A stretch of 64,000 nucleotides of DNA from Siphonobacter sp. BAB-5405. GTDB lineage: Bacteria > Bacteroidota > Bacteroidia > Cytophagales > Spirosomataceae. The translations under genes and the position numbers were made by a program. The notes under the pieces are model-generated. The model saw only the letters and a program-made list of their open reading frames with translations. It was not told where the DNA came from and made no database searches. This document shows positions 9,608 to 18,081 of this stretch, piece by piece (position 1 is the first letter of the stretch; every line of letters starts with the position of its first letter). The stretch is from NCBI RefSeq assembly GCF_002872335.1, contig NZ_NJAG01000006.1:186001-250000 (forward strand), in the 5' to 3' direction.

Positions 9608-10513
9608 ATGAAACGATTGTTGTTAAAGAAGGGGCTATGCCTGTGGGCTCTGATTGTTTGGGTGAATCTTAGTTGGGCTCAGCAGAAGATCGTCGTTTTT
9701 CAGTCTGATTTTGGCTTGAAGGATGGAGCTGTTTCGGCCATGAAAGGGGTCGCGATGGGCGTTTCCACCGAGTTAAAGCTATTTGATCTAACCCACGAAA
9801 TACCCGCTTATAACATCTGGGAAGCTGCGTACCGCCTCGAACAAACCGTGGGGTACTGGCCCATCGGTACCGTGTTCGTATCCGTCGTAGATCCGGGGGT
9901 AGGAACGGAGCGGAAGTCGGTCGTACTGAAGACGAAATCGGGCCATTTCATTGTCACGCCAGATAACGGAACACTGACGCTTCTGGCTGAATCGGCGGGT
10001 ATTGCGGAACTACGGGAAATCAATGAGGCCGTCAACCGACGGAAAGATTCGGGGAAATCCTATACTTTTCACGGTCGCGATGTATACGCCTACACCGCCG
10101 CCCGTCTGGCCGCTGGCGTGATTTCCTTCCCGCAGGTAGGGCCTTTGTTACCGAAGCAGGTGGTATCGCTACCGTATCAAAAAGCGAGCCGGGAGGGGCA
10201 ATCGCTGAAAGGGACCATTCCCATTCTGGACGTACAATACGGCAACGTCTGGACCAATATTCCGTCTGACTTGTTTCAACAACTGGGCGTTACGGCTGGG
10301 CAGTCCGTACGCGTCCGGATCTTCCATCGAAATCAAAAAGTGTATGAGGACACGCTGCCTTATGTGGAAACGTTTGGGGGAGTGGCCGAAGGCAAACCGC
10401 TCGTGTACCTGAACAGTCTCTTGCAGGTTGCCTTTGCCCTGAATCAGGGAAACTTCGCCGAAACCCATCACATCGGTAGTGGCGGCGAGTGGAGCGTGGA
10501 GCTTTCCCGGTAA
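9608..10513 (+). CDS. SAM hydrolase family (DUF62) protein with signal peptide
   Basis: 301 residues. Family motifs are clear: VFQSDFGLKDGAVSAMKGV, DLTHEIPAYNI, VSVVDPGVGT, VTPDNGTLTLL and TFHGRDVYAYTAARLA. Relatives hydrolyse S-adenosylmethionine to adenosine and methionine, or in a few cases halogenate it, and normally are cytosolic proteins of 260-290 residues. Here the protein starts MKRLLLKKGLCLWALIVW and runs on to NLSWAQQ, a standard signal peptide, so export to the periplasm is predicted. What it would act on there is unclear. The stop codon touches that of the convergent XdhC gene (TAA at 10511-10513, TAG complement at 10514-10516). Confidence 0.85.
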   Translation: MKRLLLKKGLCLWALIVWVNLSWAQQKIVVFQSDFGLKDGAVSAMKGVAMGVSTELKLFDLTHEIPAYNIWEAAYRLEQTVGYWPIGTVFVSVVDPGVGTERKSVVLKTKSGHFIVTPDNGTLTLLAESAGIAELREINEAVNRRKDSGKSYTFHGRDVYAYTAARLAAGVISFPQVGPLLPKQVVSLPYQKASREGQSLKGTIPILDVQYGNVWTNIPSDLFQQLGVTAGQSVRVRIFHRNQKVYEDTLPYVETFGGVAEGKPLVYLNSLLQVAFALNQGNFAETHHIGSGGEWSVELSR

Positions 10514-11620
10514 CTATTCGCTGTAAATGGGTCGACTCCGTCGCCGCAATAAGCCTCCTTCCCGATTTGAAAATACGGTCCGGATTTCGGCGAGAATGGA
10601 AAGGTCGATTTCTTCGGGAGTCGCTGCTCCCGTATCCAGTCCGGCGGGGCTGTAGGTTCGCTGGAGCTGAGGATCCGACAGGGGTTGTGCGGCTTCTTCC
10701 ATCCGCTGAATCATCTTTTCAAACCGCTTGCGGGGACCCAAGAGGCCGATGTACGGAACCGTCGTGGTCGTTACGTAGCGATGGTAATTCCGGTAATCCG
10801 TCTCTAGGTCGTGAGCCATGAGGATCACGGCGGTATAGTCGTCGGGCTGTACTTCGGTATCTTTGGCTACTACGGCATCCGCCCACTGAAAAAGTACTTT
10901 GTTGATTTTCTGCGGATTACAGAAAACTGTCGTTAGCCAGCCCAATTCACGGGCCTGTCGTACCAGCGGGTAAATGTCATAATTGCCGCCGTGAATAAAC
11001 AGGTGAATGGGCGGTAAAATCACCTCCAGCAATACGCAGACCGAGCCAAAAGAGCCCGAAAATTCCCGCGTATGCGACTTCTGACTATGCAGGGCCGTCC
11101 GAATCGATTCGCTCAACGCAGGCAACAGTTCCTGAACCGTGAAAAGGGCAGCGAACGAATCAGCGTCTTCAAACCGGTAAACCGAACCCAGCGGTAAGGT
11201 GTCCGACTGACTTTCCGTAACGGTTACGACTACGGAAGGACTGCGGCGATGAATCAACGGTTCCAGCTGTAACACCGCATTCGACGGATCATCCGCATTC
11301 AATGGACTCAGCAGTACGTCAATAATACCATTACAACCCAGCCCCACGCCGATCTGGTATGGATCGTCGTCGGTGGTATCGTAGGTGACCATGGCAGCTT
11401 TTCCGGTAGACATGGCCAAACGGGCCCGTTTCAGGGCATCGCCTTCCAGACAACCGCCCGAAATGCCACCCACCCACTGGCCGTCTTCGGTAACCAGCAT
11501 ACGGGCACCCACCCGTCGGTAGGAGGAACCCTCCACCCGAACGACCGTCGCCAGAGCGGCCTTTGTGGTCGTAAAATCAATCTTTTTATAGTGGTCGAGA
11601 ATGGCTCTTATTTCTTTCAT
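10514..11620 (-). CDS. XdhC/CoxI family molybdenum-cofactor insertion protein
   Basis: 368 residues. The N-terminal XdhC_CoxI domain shows TVVRVEGSSYRRVGARMLV and VGGISGGCLEGDAL. The C-terminal Rossmann domain contains HLFIHGGNYDIYPLVRQA, AVILMAHDLETD and YIGLLGPRKRFEKM. XdhC proteins bind molybdenum cofactor and help mature xanthine dehydrogenase-type enzymes, but no such enzyme is in this window. It starts 44 bp after the TonB receptor stop on the same strand and may be cotranscribed with it. The frame is intact and the length usual for the two-domain form. Confidence 0.85.
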   Translation of the reverse strand: MKEIRAILDHYKKIDFTTTKAALATVVRVEGSSYRRVGARMLVTEDGQWVGGISGGCLEGDALKRARLAMSTGKAAMVTYDTTDDDPYQIGVGLGCNGIIDVLLSPLNADDPSNAVLQLEPLIHRRSPSVVVTVTESQSDTLPLGSVYRFEDADSFAALFTVQELLPALSESIRTALHSQKSHTREFSGSFGSVCVLLEVILPPIHLFIHGGNYDIYPLVRQARELGWLTTVFCNPQKINKVLFQWADAVVAKDTEVQPDDYTAVILMAHDLETDYRNYHRYVTTTTVPYIGLLGPRKRFEKMIQRMEEAAQPLSDPQLQRTYSPAGLDTGAATPEEIDLSILAEIRTVFSNREGGLLRRRSRPIYSE

Positions 11621-11664
11621 AGCAATAGGGACCCGCTTACTTAGGGACTAGGCGGGCATCCGAC

Positions 11665-13698
11665 TTATTTCCCCAGGCGTACTTTTACGCCTCCAAAGAA
11701 AGTACGATCCATCGCCGGTTCAAAATAGCGACCTCCGGCGGCATTGATCTGTATGTTGGCAAAATAGCGTTGATTCAGAAGATTGTTGATGCCCACGAAC
11801 GGTTCCAGTGACCAGTTGTTTCGCTTGATCTGCCAGCCCAGTCGCAGGTTGAGTAAGGAATACGCATCCGTCCGAACGGCATTGGCATCGTCGGCGTAGA
11901 AGGTACCGTTCCGGCGAAACTGCACAATGCCGTAGAAACCGGCGGGTCGGAAATACCGTACTTCGGCGTACCCAGAATGCGGCGGAATACCCGGCAACTG
12001 ATTATTATCGAACGTACCCGAAGTGGTACTATAATTGAGGTATTTAAAATTGGAATACGTATAGTTAATGAAAGCCGTTAGCCCTTCGGTAACCTCTGCC
12101 GTCAGTCCCAGTTCCACACCCCGCCGGCGGGAATTTCCAGCGTTTCGGTAGAAGGTACGGCCCGGAAACTCAGTCAGCTGATACGGTACAATTTCACCGC
12201 GAACATTGACCTGAAAAACGGCGGCGTCTACTTTCAGCCAGCCAAACGTAGCTTTCGTACCCAACTCGTAATTGTAAGCCCGCATGGGTCCCAACTCCGG
12301 ATTGAAACCGCCCAGGTTACTCGGATTATTGCCGAGTTCCGTCAAGGCGGGCGTTTCAAAGCTGGTTGAAAAATTGGCGTACACGCTGCGTTGCGGCTGA
12401 TATTCCCAGTTTAGGCCCGCCGTAGGGCTAAAACGCTGGTAGGTGCGACGACCCGACTGATCGGCATCATTCAGGAAACGGTCTTTTACTTTCAATTGAA
12501 TATCATCGTAACGGGTACCTACCGTCAGGGCTACGTTTTTACCGAAGCCAAATTCCTGCAACAGATACGCTCCGATGTTGCGAAAGGTTTCCACCTGATT
12601 GAGCGTTTCAGCACCACTGCGGCCCTCCTGATTGTCGTTTCGTTTGCGATTATCCTGCTGATTTTCAAGATCAACACCCGCTTTCAAACGGTACGAAACC
12701 GAACCAAACTGATCGGTATACTGATAGCTGGCTCCGCCGCCCGTAAAGTTTCGGACGAACTGCACATTGCCACCCGCCTGAAAAGCAAGCCGATTTTCGA
12801 AATCGCGGTTGGTCCAGAAGGCCCGTGCCTGTACCTGGTGTTTCGTACCCAGCGACTGATCATACACCACGGCGGTGCGGTGTTGCGTGGCTCCCGAGAA
12901 CGCCTGGAACTGTACATTTTGCGGACGAGCCATCCGACGGTTCTGTTCCACCTGCGGCATCGTCAGCCCACCGGGGTCCTGAGCGGTGTTTTTCGCAAAG
13001 TTGTACAGAAGGGTTAGTTTGGCCGTAGCACTGAGTTCATGCTGGAATTTTACGTTGAAAAGCCAGTTGTTCATGGCGGCGTACTCGCGATACCCGTCCT
13101 GCTGATTGCGACTGGCATTGATGAGCAGGGACGAACGCTGCCATTTCTGACCGACCTTGATCTGGTACCGCTGAAATCCGTAACTGCCCGCAACGGCCTG
13201 AGCCTCGGCGAAGTTGCTGGTCGGCGTTTCAGTGGTGTAGGAAAGGATACCTCCCGATGCATTTCCGTACAAGGCCGAGGACGCTCCCCGAATGACTTCC
13301 AGCTGGCCCAGACTGCCCACGTCGAAATTATTGACTTTCGCCTGACCGTCGGGCGTGGATTCGGGAATGCCGTCGAGCAGAACTTTCAGGCCCCGAATGC
13401 CGAAAGAAGAGCGGGCTCCGAAACCCCGGATGGAAATGCGTAAATCCTGAGCGAAGTTGTCTGGATTCTGGGCAAATACGCCGGGGATAGCACCCATGGC
13501 ATCGAATAACGAAAGCTGCGGCTGTCCCACCTGCAAGCGATACTGACTCAGCACCGATACGGCAAAGGGGCTACGGTTTTCGGCCACATTCAGTCGCGTG
13601 GACTGGATTTCAACGGGGTTCAGATTTCGCGTACGAAGGCTGTCCGATTGAGCCCACGTAAAGAAGGGTATACCAACAAAAAGTAAAGCAAGACGCAT
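11665..13698 (-). CDS. TonB-dependent outer membrane receptor
   Basis: 677 residues with signal peptide MRLALLFVGIPFFTWAQ. A plug domain follows (PVEIQSTRLN to about residue 160, including VFAQNPDNFAQDLRISIRG, LKVLLDGIPESTPDGQ and VIRGASSALYGNASGGI) and then a 22-strand-type barrel rich in YNFAKN, FWTNRDFENR and YELGTKATFGW segments. It takes up a siderophore, metal complex or other small ligand with energy from TonB. No carboxypeptidase-like domain precedes the plug, so it is not SusC-like. It is divergent from the AraC regulator at 13853, which is a candidate controller, and XdhC follows closely. The ligand is unknown. Confidence 0.92.
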   Translation of the reverse strand: MRLALLFVGIPFFTWAQSDSLRTRNLNPVEIQSTRLNVAENRSPFAVSVLSQYRLQVGQPQLSLFDAMGAIPGVFAQNPDNFAQDLRISIRGFGARSSFGIRGLKVLLDGIPESTPDGQAKVNNFDVGSLGQLEVIRGASSALYGNASGGILSYTTETPTSNFAEAQAVAGSYGFQRYQIKVGQKWQRSSLLINASRNQQDGYREYAAMNNWLFNVKFQHELSATAKLTLLYNFAKNTAQDPGGLTMPQVEQNRRMARPQNVQFQAFSGATQHRTAVVYDQSLGTKHQVQARAFWTNRDFENRLAFQAGGNVQFVRNFTGGGASYQYTDQFGSVSYRLKAGVDLENQQDNRKRNDNQEGRSGAETLNQVETFRNIGAYLLQEFGFGKNVALTVGTRYDDIQLKVKDRFLNDADQSGRRTYQRFSPTAGLNWEYQPQRSVYANFSTSFETPALTELGNNPSNLGGFNPELGPMRAYNYELGTKATFGWLKVDAAVFQVNVRGEIVPYQLTEFPGRTFYRNAGNSRRRGVELGLTAEVTEGLTAFINYTYSNFKYLNYSTTSGTFDNNQLPGIPPHSGYAEVRYFRPAGFYGIVQFRRNGTFYADDANAVRTDAYSLLNLRLGWQIKRNNWSLEPFVGINNLLNQRYFANIQINAAGGRYFEPAMDRTFFGGVKVRLGK

Positions 13699-13852
13699 AA
13701 GAGGACGGAGGGCAATCCGTGTGAATAGATTTTGATACAGGAATAACTTTCAATCAATGCAAATCGTTTTATCTTATAAATAGAATAAATTGGATATTGT
13801 CGTTATCTTTCGGCATTAGAGATAAAGCTCTCACCCTTAAGATTTTAATGCT

Positions 13853-14776
13853 ATGAAATCGGATTCACTGTTTGATCTCAGAAGTCATTTAAAAAATCGC
13901 CGGCTCGATCAGGTGGTTGAAAACCGAACGGCCTATACGCTGGATACGGCGGAACTTACGATCTACGAAACCCATGCTCAGGCCGAGGCCGTTGAACTAA
14001 CCTTCCATAACCCGGTACTGACCAGCATGATTCGCGGTAAAAAAGTCATGCACCTGGATGATACGCCGGACTTTGATTATCACCCCGGTGAGTCGGTACT
14101 GGTACCGAGTGAAAAAACCATGCGAATCGATTTTCCGGAAGCTACGTTTCAGCGTCCGACGCAGTGTCTGGCTCTGGCGATTGCTCAGGATGAGATTACA
14201 AAATTTACGAACCAGCTCAACGAAACGGTACCGTTGATTGATTCGGCTTCGGGTTGGCGGTGGTCGGAAAGCAGTTTTTATTTTTCTAATACCTCAACGA
14301 TCAACGCACTGATTGCCCGGCTCATCGACATTTTCACCGAAAACAATCCAGCTAAAGAATTCTTCGCCGATCTGGTACTGAAGGAACTGACCATTCGGCT
14401 CATCCAGACGCAGGCCCGTCGTCTGCTGCTGGATCAGGGACAAAAGCAGACCAGTACCAATCGCTGGGCCTATATCACGCAGTACATCCAGGAAAACCTG
14501 CACACGGCCTTCAACATACGTCAACTGGCAGATAAGGCATGCATGAGCGAACCTAATTTCTACCGGCAGTTTAAGGCTCAGTTTGGCCTGTCGCCGCTGG
14601 AATTTATCAATCAGCAACGCATCCGGCTGGCTCAGCAATTACTGAAGACTACCAGCCGCAGCGTCAGTGACATCAGCGTAACCTGCGGATTCAATAACCT
14701 CAACCACTTCCTGAAACTTTTTAAACGGTACAACCAGCTGACGCCGTTGCAGTATCGAGCTTCGGGGTTGGTTTGA
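13853..14776 (+). CDS. AraC-family transcriptional regulator
   Basis: 307 residues. The N-terminal sensor half contains a cupin-like stretch (HNPVLTSMIRGKKVMHLDD, YHPGESVLVPSEKTMRIDF) resembling the AraC_N ligand domain. The C-terminal half (about 205-303) has two helix-turn-helix motifs, FNIRQLADKACMSEPNFYRQ and SVSDISVTCGFNNLNHFLKLF. It sits between a divergent TonB receptor and, downstream, an aldehyde dehydrogenase/DUF779 pair. Regulators of this type often control aldehyde dehydrogenases, so that pair is the best guess for its target; this is inference from position only. Confidence 0.9.
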   Translation: MKSDSLFDLRSHLKNRRLDQVVENRTAYTLDTAELTIYETHAQAEAVELTFHNPVLTSMIRGKKVMHLDDTPDFDYHPGESVLVPSEKTMRIDFPEATFQRPTQCLALAIAQDEITKFTNQLNETVPLIDSASGWRWSESSFYFSNTSTINALIARLIDIFTENNPAKEFFADLVLKELTIRLIQTQARRLLLDQGQKQTSTNRWAYITQYIQENLHTAFNIRQLADKACMSEPNFYRQFKAQFGLSPLEFINQQRIRLAQQLLKTTSRSVSDISVTCGFNNLNHFLKLFKRYNQLTPLQYRASGLV

Positions 14777-15090
14777 TAGTGTTTGGGTAGTTTGAATAGG
14801 TTTGATCAGGTTTGAAGCAGTTTAAAGTTTGAAAGGGTTGTAGTCGCTTGAGTGCTATAATCAGGCTTAGTGGGTTTCGTGAGGTTTACATTTTGATTAG
14901 CTATAGTTCTGAGTTGGTACTTAAACCATTTGATCAGGTTTGAAGCAATTGCAAACTGCTTCAAACCTGATCAAACTTTTTTCAAACTATGGCAACTCTT
15001 TCAAACCCATGAACCTATCTCACACCCCAAACGTGTTCAAGCCTTAAACTTTATCAAACTACTCAAACTTGAAACCTGCTCAAACCCTCT
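14771..15090. repeat. GTTTGA / TCAAAC word array between AraC and aldehyde dehydrogenase
   Basis: The 421-bp spacer 14777-15197 has no gene. Its left half is full of GTTTGA words and its right half of TCAAAC words. The 19-mer TTTGATCAGGTTTGAAGCA is found at 14801-14819 and 14929-14947, and its exact reverse complement at 14957-14975. The latter two form a perfect 19-bp stem with a 9-nt loop. The last ~100 bp before the dehydrogenase are ordinary. Confidence 0.85.
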
Positions 15091-15197
15091 TCCCCTCAAT
15101 TTGATAGAATCGTTCTCTTGCTTTGATAGGATCATTCCAACAAAAAATGGTGTATTACCCGAACTTTGTGGTAGTAAACCTCTTAAACACGATTAAT

Positions 15198-16721
15198 ATG
15201 GAAGCGACACTCGAGGCTCCGGTTCGGACGGATCATCCGACTTTTAAAGAACGATACGAAAATTTCATTGGTGGCAAATGGGTAGCTCCGGCTCGTGGTC
15301 AGTACTTCGATAATATTTCTCCCGTTGATGGTAAGGTGTTCTGTCAGGTAGCCCGTTCGACTGCCGAAGATATAGAAAAGGCTCTGGACGCGGCTCATGC
15401 GGCTTTTCCGATCTGGTCCAAAACGTCGGTAGCCGCCCGTAGTAATGTGCTGCTGAAAATTGCCGACCGGATTGAACAGAATCTGGAGTATCTGGCGAAA
15501 ATAGAAACCATTGATAACGGCAAACCCCTGCGGGAAACCCTGGCGGCCGATTTACCGCTGGTCGTCGATCATTTCCGGTACTATGCAGGGGTCATCCGGG
15601 CGGAGGAAAGCTCGGTGGCTGAACTCGATTCCACAACCGTTTCATTGAATATCCACGAACCCATTGGCGTAGTCGGACAGATCATTCCCTGGAATTTCCC
15701 GCTGCTGATGGCTACCTGGAAAGTGGCTCCGGCTCTGGCGGCGGGCTGTACCATCGTACTGAAACCCGCCGAACAAACGCCGACCAGTATTCTGATTTTG
15801 ATGGAACTGGTGGGTGACTTATTACCCGAAGGCGTACTAAACGTAGTAAACGGATTTGGACTGGAAGCGGGCAAACCGCTGGCTTCGTCGAATCGGGTGG
15901 CAAAGGTTGCCTTTACGGGTGAAACGACCACGGGCCGCCTCATCCTGCAATACGCCGCTGAAAACCTGATTCCGGCTACGATGGAACTGGGAGGGAAATC
16001 GCCCAACATCATTTTCCCGAGTGTGATGGACAAGGACGATGAGTTTCTGGATAAAGCCGTGGAAGGAGCCGTACTGTTCGCTCTCAACCAGGGTGAAATC
16101 TGTACCTGTCCTTCGCGTTTGCTGGTACACGAGTCGATTTACGAGAAGTTTATTGAGAAAGTCATCGCCCGAACCAAAGCGATCAAAATGGGTAGTCCGC
16201 TTGCCCCGGATACCATGCTGGGAGCCCAGGCTTCGAAAGATCAGTACGAAAAGATTCTGTCGTACATTGAAATTGGGAAGCAGGAAGGAGCTGAAGTACT
16301 GACGGGTGGAGCAGCGTTCCATCAGAATAGCGGACTGGAAAACGGCTACTACATTCAGCCGACGATTCTGAAAGGGCACAACAAAATGCGGATTTTCCAG
16401 GAAGAAATCTTCGGCCCGGTCTTGTCCGTAACCACCTTTAAGGATACGGAAGAAGCTATCGCCATTGCCAACGACACGTTATACGGTCTCGGTGCTGGCG
16501 TCTGGACCCGCGATGCTCACGAACTATATACGGTACCCCGAGCCATTCAGGCGGGCCGCGTATGGGTTAACTGCTATCACGCGTATCCGGCTCACGCTCC
16601 GTTTGGTGGATACAAGAAATCAGGTTTCGGTCGGGAAACGCACAAAATGATGCTGAGCCACTACCGCCAAACCAAAAACATGCTGATTTCCTACGATAAG
16701 AATAAGTTGGGATTCTTTTAA
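15198..16721 (+). CDS. NAD-dependent aldehyde dehydrogenase (ExaC/AldB type)
   Basis: The ATG at 15198 gives [20 protein letters not shown] and 507 residues, the usual length of this group; a longer frame upstream has no support. It oxidises aldehydes, typically acetaldehyde, to acids. Motifs: [40 protein letters not shown] with general base Glu263, and GEICTCPSR with nucleophile Cys302. [13 protein letters not shown] lies near the C-terminus. The next gene encodes DUF779, a common partner of this enzyme, 120 bp downstream. An AraC regulator precedes it. Confidence 0.93.
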   Translation: MEATLEAPVRTDHPTFKERYENFIGGKWVAPARGQYFDNISPVDGKVFCQVARSTAEDIEKALDAAHAAFPIWSKTSVAARSNVLLKIADRIEQNLEYLAKIETIDNGKPLRETLAADLPLVVDHFRYYAGVIRAEESSVAELDSTTVSLNIHEPIGVVGQIIPWNFPLLMATWKVAPALAAGCTIVLKPAEQTPTSILILMELVGDLLPEGVLNVVNGFGLEAGKPLASSNRVAKVAFTGETTTGRLILQYAAENLIPATMELGGKSPNIIFPSVMDKDDEFLDKAVEGAVLFALNQGEICTCPSRLLVHESIYEKFIEKVIARTKAIKMGSPLAPDTMLGAQASKDQYEKILSYIEIGKQEGAEVLTGGAAFHQNSGLENGYYIQPTILKGHNKMRIFQEEIFGPVLSVTTFKDTEEAIAIANDTLYGLGAGVWTRDAHELYTVPRAIQAGRVWVNCYHAYPAHAPFGGYKKSGFGRETHKMMLSHYRQTKNMLISYDKNKLGFF

Positions 16722-16726
16722 CCGAG

Positions 16727-16841
16727 TTTTCAGTTTGCGGTTTTCTGTTTTCAGCTGGCTACTAGTCGCAGAAATCTTGCGAAGTAAAATAGGGTAGTAC
16801 GTATAGAACTGCAAACTGAAAATCGCAAACTGAAAACTATC
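16727..16841. repeat. Inverted AGTTTTCAGTTTGC arms between dehydrogenase and DUF779 gene
   Basis: The spacer starts with AGTTTTCAGTTTGCGGTTTT at 16727 and ends with its near-perfect reverse complement, AATCGCAAACTGAAAACT, up to 16839. A transcript would fold into a long stem that puts the two genes at the base. The words are close to the heptamer at 2671-2771. Confidence 0.75.
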
Positions 16842-17219
16842 ATGGTTGCTCGCGTTTTAATTACCGATGCGGCGAAAGCCATTATTGATCAACTGCGGGA
16901 AGAGCATGGTGAGCTATTGTTTCACCAGAGCGGCGGCTGTTGTGATGGATCGTCGCCGATGTGTTTTCCAATAAACGATTTCAAGATTGGCAGTCACGAT
17001 GTATTACTGGGACGCGTACACGGCTGCGATTTTTACATGAGTGACTTTCAGTTTGAATACTGGCAACACACGCAATTAACGCTGGACGTAGTACCGGGAC
17101 GCGGGGCTAGTTTTTCGGCGGAAATTCCGTTAGGCGTAAGGTTTCTGATTCGTTCGCGACTTTTTACGGAAGAGGAGTTGCAAAATCTGGAACCTGTTTC
17201 CGTTGGTGGAGCGGTATAA
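16842..17219 (+). CDS. DUF779 domain protein, aldehyde dehydrogenase partner
   Basis: 125 residues. Motifs HQSGGCCDGSSPMCFP and GRVHGCDFYMSDFQFEYW are typical of DUF779, with conserved Cys residues that may bind metal. The family is usually encoded next to aldehyde dehydrogenases such as ExaC and is thought to assist them; its biochemical role is not settled. Here it follows the dehydrogenase and ends at a strong terminator, so the two probably form one transcript despite the repeat between them. Confidence 0.88.
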   Translation: MVARVLITDAAKAIIDQLREEHGELLFHQSGGCCDGSSPMCFPINDFKIGSHDVLLGRVHGCDFYMSDFQFEYWQHTQLTLDVVPGRGASFSAEIPLGVRFLIRSRLFTEEELQNLEPVSVGGAV

Positions 17220-17239
17220 GTGCTTCATCAACGTCCGCT

Positions 17240-17273
17240 AGAGCTTCGGGTGAAAACCCGGAGCTCTTTTTTT
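17240..17273 (+). terminator. Rho-independent terminator after DUF779 gene
   Basis: Stem AGAGCTTCGGGT/ACCCGGAGCTCT with a GAAA tetraloop, followed by T8. Confidence 0.9.
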
Positions 17274-17304
17274 ATGTTGAATTGATGAATAAAAGCCAGT
17301 ACGT

Positions 17305-17766
17305 TTACTCCAGCGTACCCGTGAGCGTTGCCAGATGACTTTTATCAAAGGCAGACAATGCCTTTTTGTTCCATTGGGCCATGTATGCTTCATTGAACTC
17401 GTTAGCCTGTGATGGCGTGGAAAAAAACTCAGGCTTTAAATGACCGACCAATTCTTTGAGTAAGGCTTTCTGCTCAGTAGTAGCTTCGGGCAGAGTCGCG
17501 TAATGATTGAACTTTCGAACCCAGAAGTAATAGCGTTCTGCCGAATTTAAGGTAGTGAGATAAAACTTCTTTCTAGCTGGAAGGCTTCTCAGCGATAGCA
17601 TCTGATTGAGTTTCGATTCATCGATAGTCGACTGAAGATGAGTTATATACTGATCAGAAGTTTCTTCATGAAGCGTATTTTTGAATGAGATCTTAGAGTT
17701 GTACTGAGAACAGCCTAATGGTAGTAGCGTAAGTGAAGAGAGGAGGATATAAAAACCTTTTTTCAT
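17305..17766 (-). CDS. Hypothetical lipoprotein
   Basis: Starting at ATG 17766, MKKGFYILLSSLTLLPLGCSQ is a lipoprotein signal with lipobox LPLGC (Cys19). An upstream in-frame start would add nine polar residues and spoil the signal, so it is not used. The mature ~134 residues are mostly helical and charged, with no recognised domain. Downstream on the minus strand it faces the convergent DUF779 gene. AT-rich compared with neighbours. Function unknown. Confidence 0.7.
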   Translation of the reverse strand: MKKGFYILLSSLTLLPLGCSQYNSKISFKNTLHEETSDQYITHLQSTIDESKLNQMLSLRSLPARKKFYLTTLNSAERYYFWVRKFNHYATLPEATTEQKALLKELVGHLKPEFFSTPSQANEFNEAYMAQWNKKALSAFDKSHLATLTGTLE

Positions 17767-18081
17767 AAGAGAGATCAGGGGATGAGCTTGCAATTGCTTC
17801 TATCTATTTTGAACAATTTTACTTAATTTAATCAAAAGTTTATAATATTTTTTTGTTACTTTTTAATAGCGATTTAGCTTGTTGAATAATCTTCAGGGTT
17901 TTACTTTCATTCTAACGAACGAACAGATTCAAATAAAGATATTAGATAATAATAAAAGAATCACAGTAAATAAAGCTAACTCTATAGGTGAGAATCGATT
18001 GTGTATGGAAGATAAATACAAAAGGCTCAGGGTTACCTATCCTGAGCCTTTTGTATTGTTTAAGCACCAATTAATTGAACC
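17767..18081. other. AT-rich spacer between lipoprotein and FAD protein genes
   Basis: Apart from the terminator at 18016-18056 nothing stands out. The left 200 bp are very AT-rich and would contain the lipoprotein promoter. An open frame at 17879-18163 on the plus strand runs through the terminator and into the opposite gene and is not believed. Confidence 0.6.
18016..18056 (-). terminator. Rho-independent terminator of FAD protein gene
   Basis: A perfect 16-bp stem, ATACAAAAGGCTCAGG/CCTGAGCCTTTTGTAT, with a 9-nt loop. The A/T runs inside the stem give a T-tract on both strands, so it could stop transcription from either side. Confidence 0.85.

Noticed and set aside
13039-13443. 134-codon open frame on the plus strand inside the TonB receptor gene
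   Set aside because: The opposite frame codes for well-conserved plug and barrel motifs; this one is an antisense shadow.
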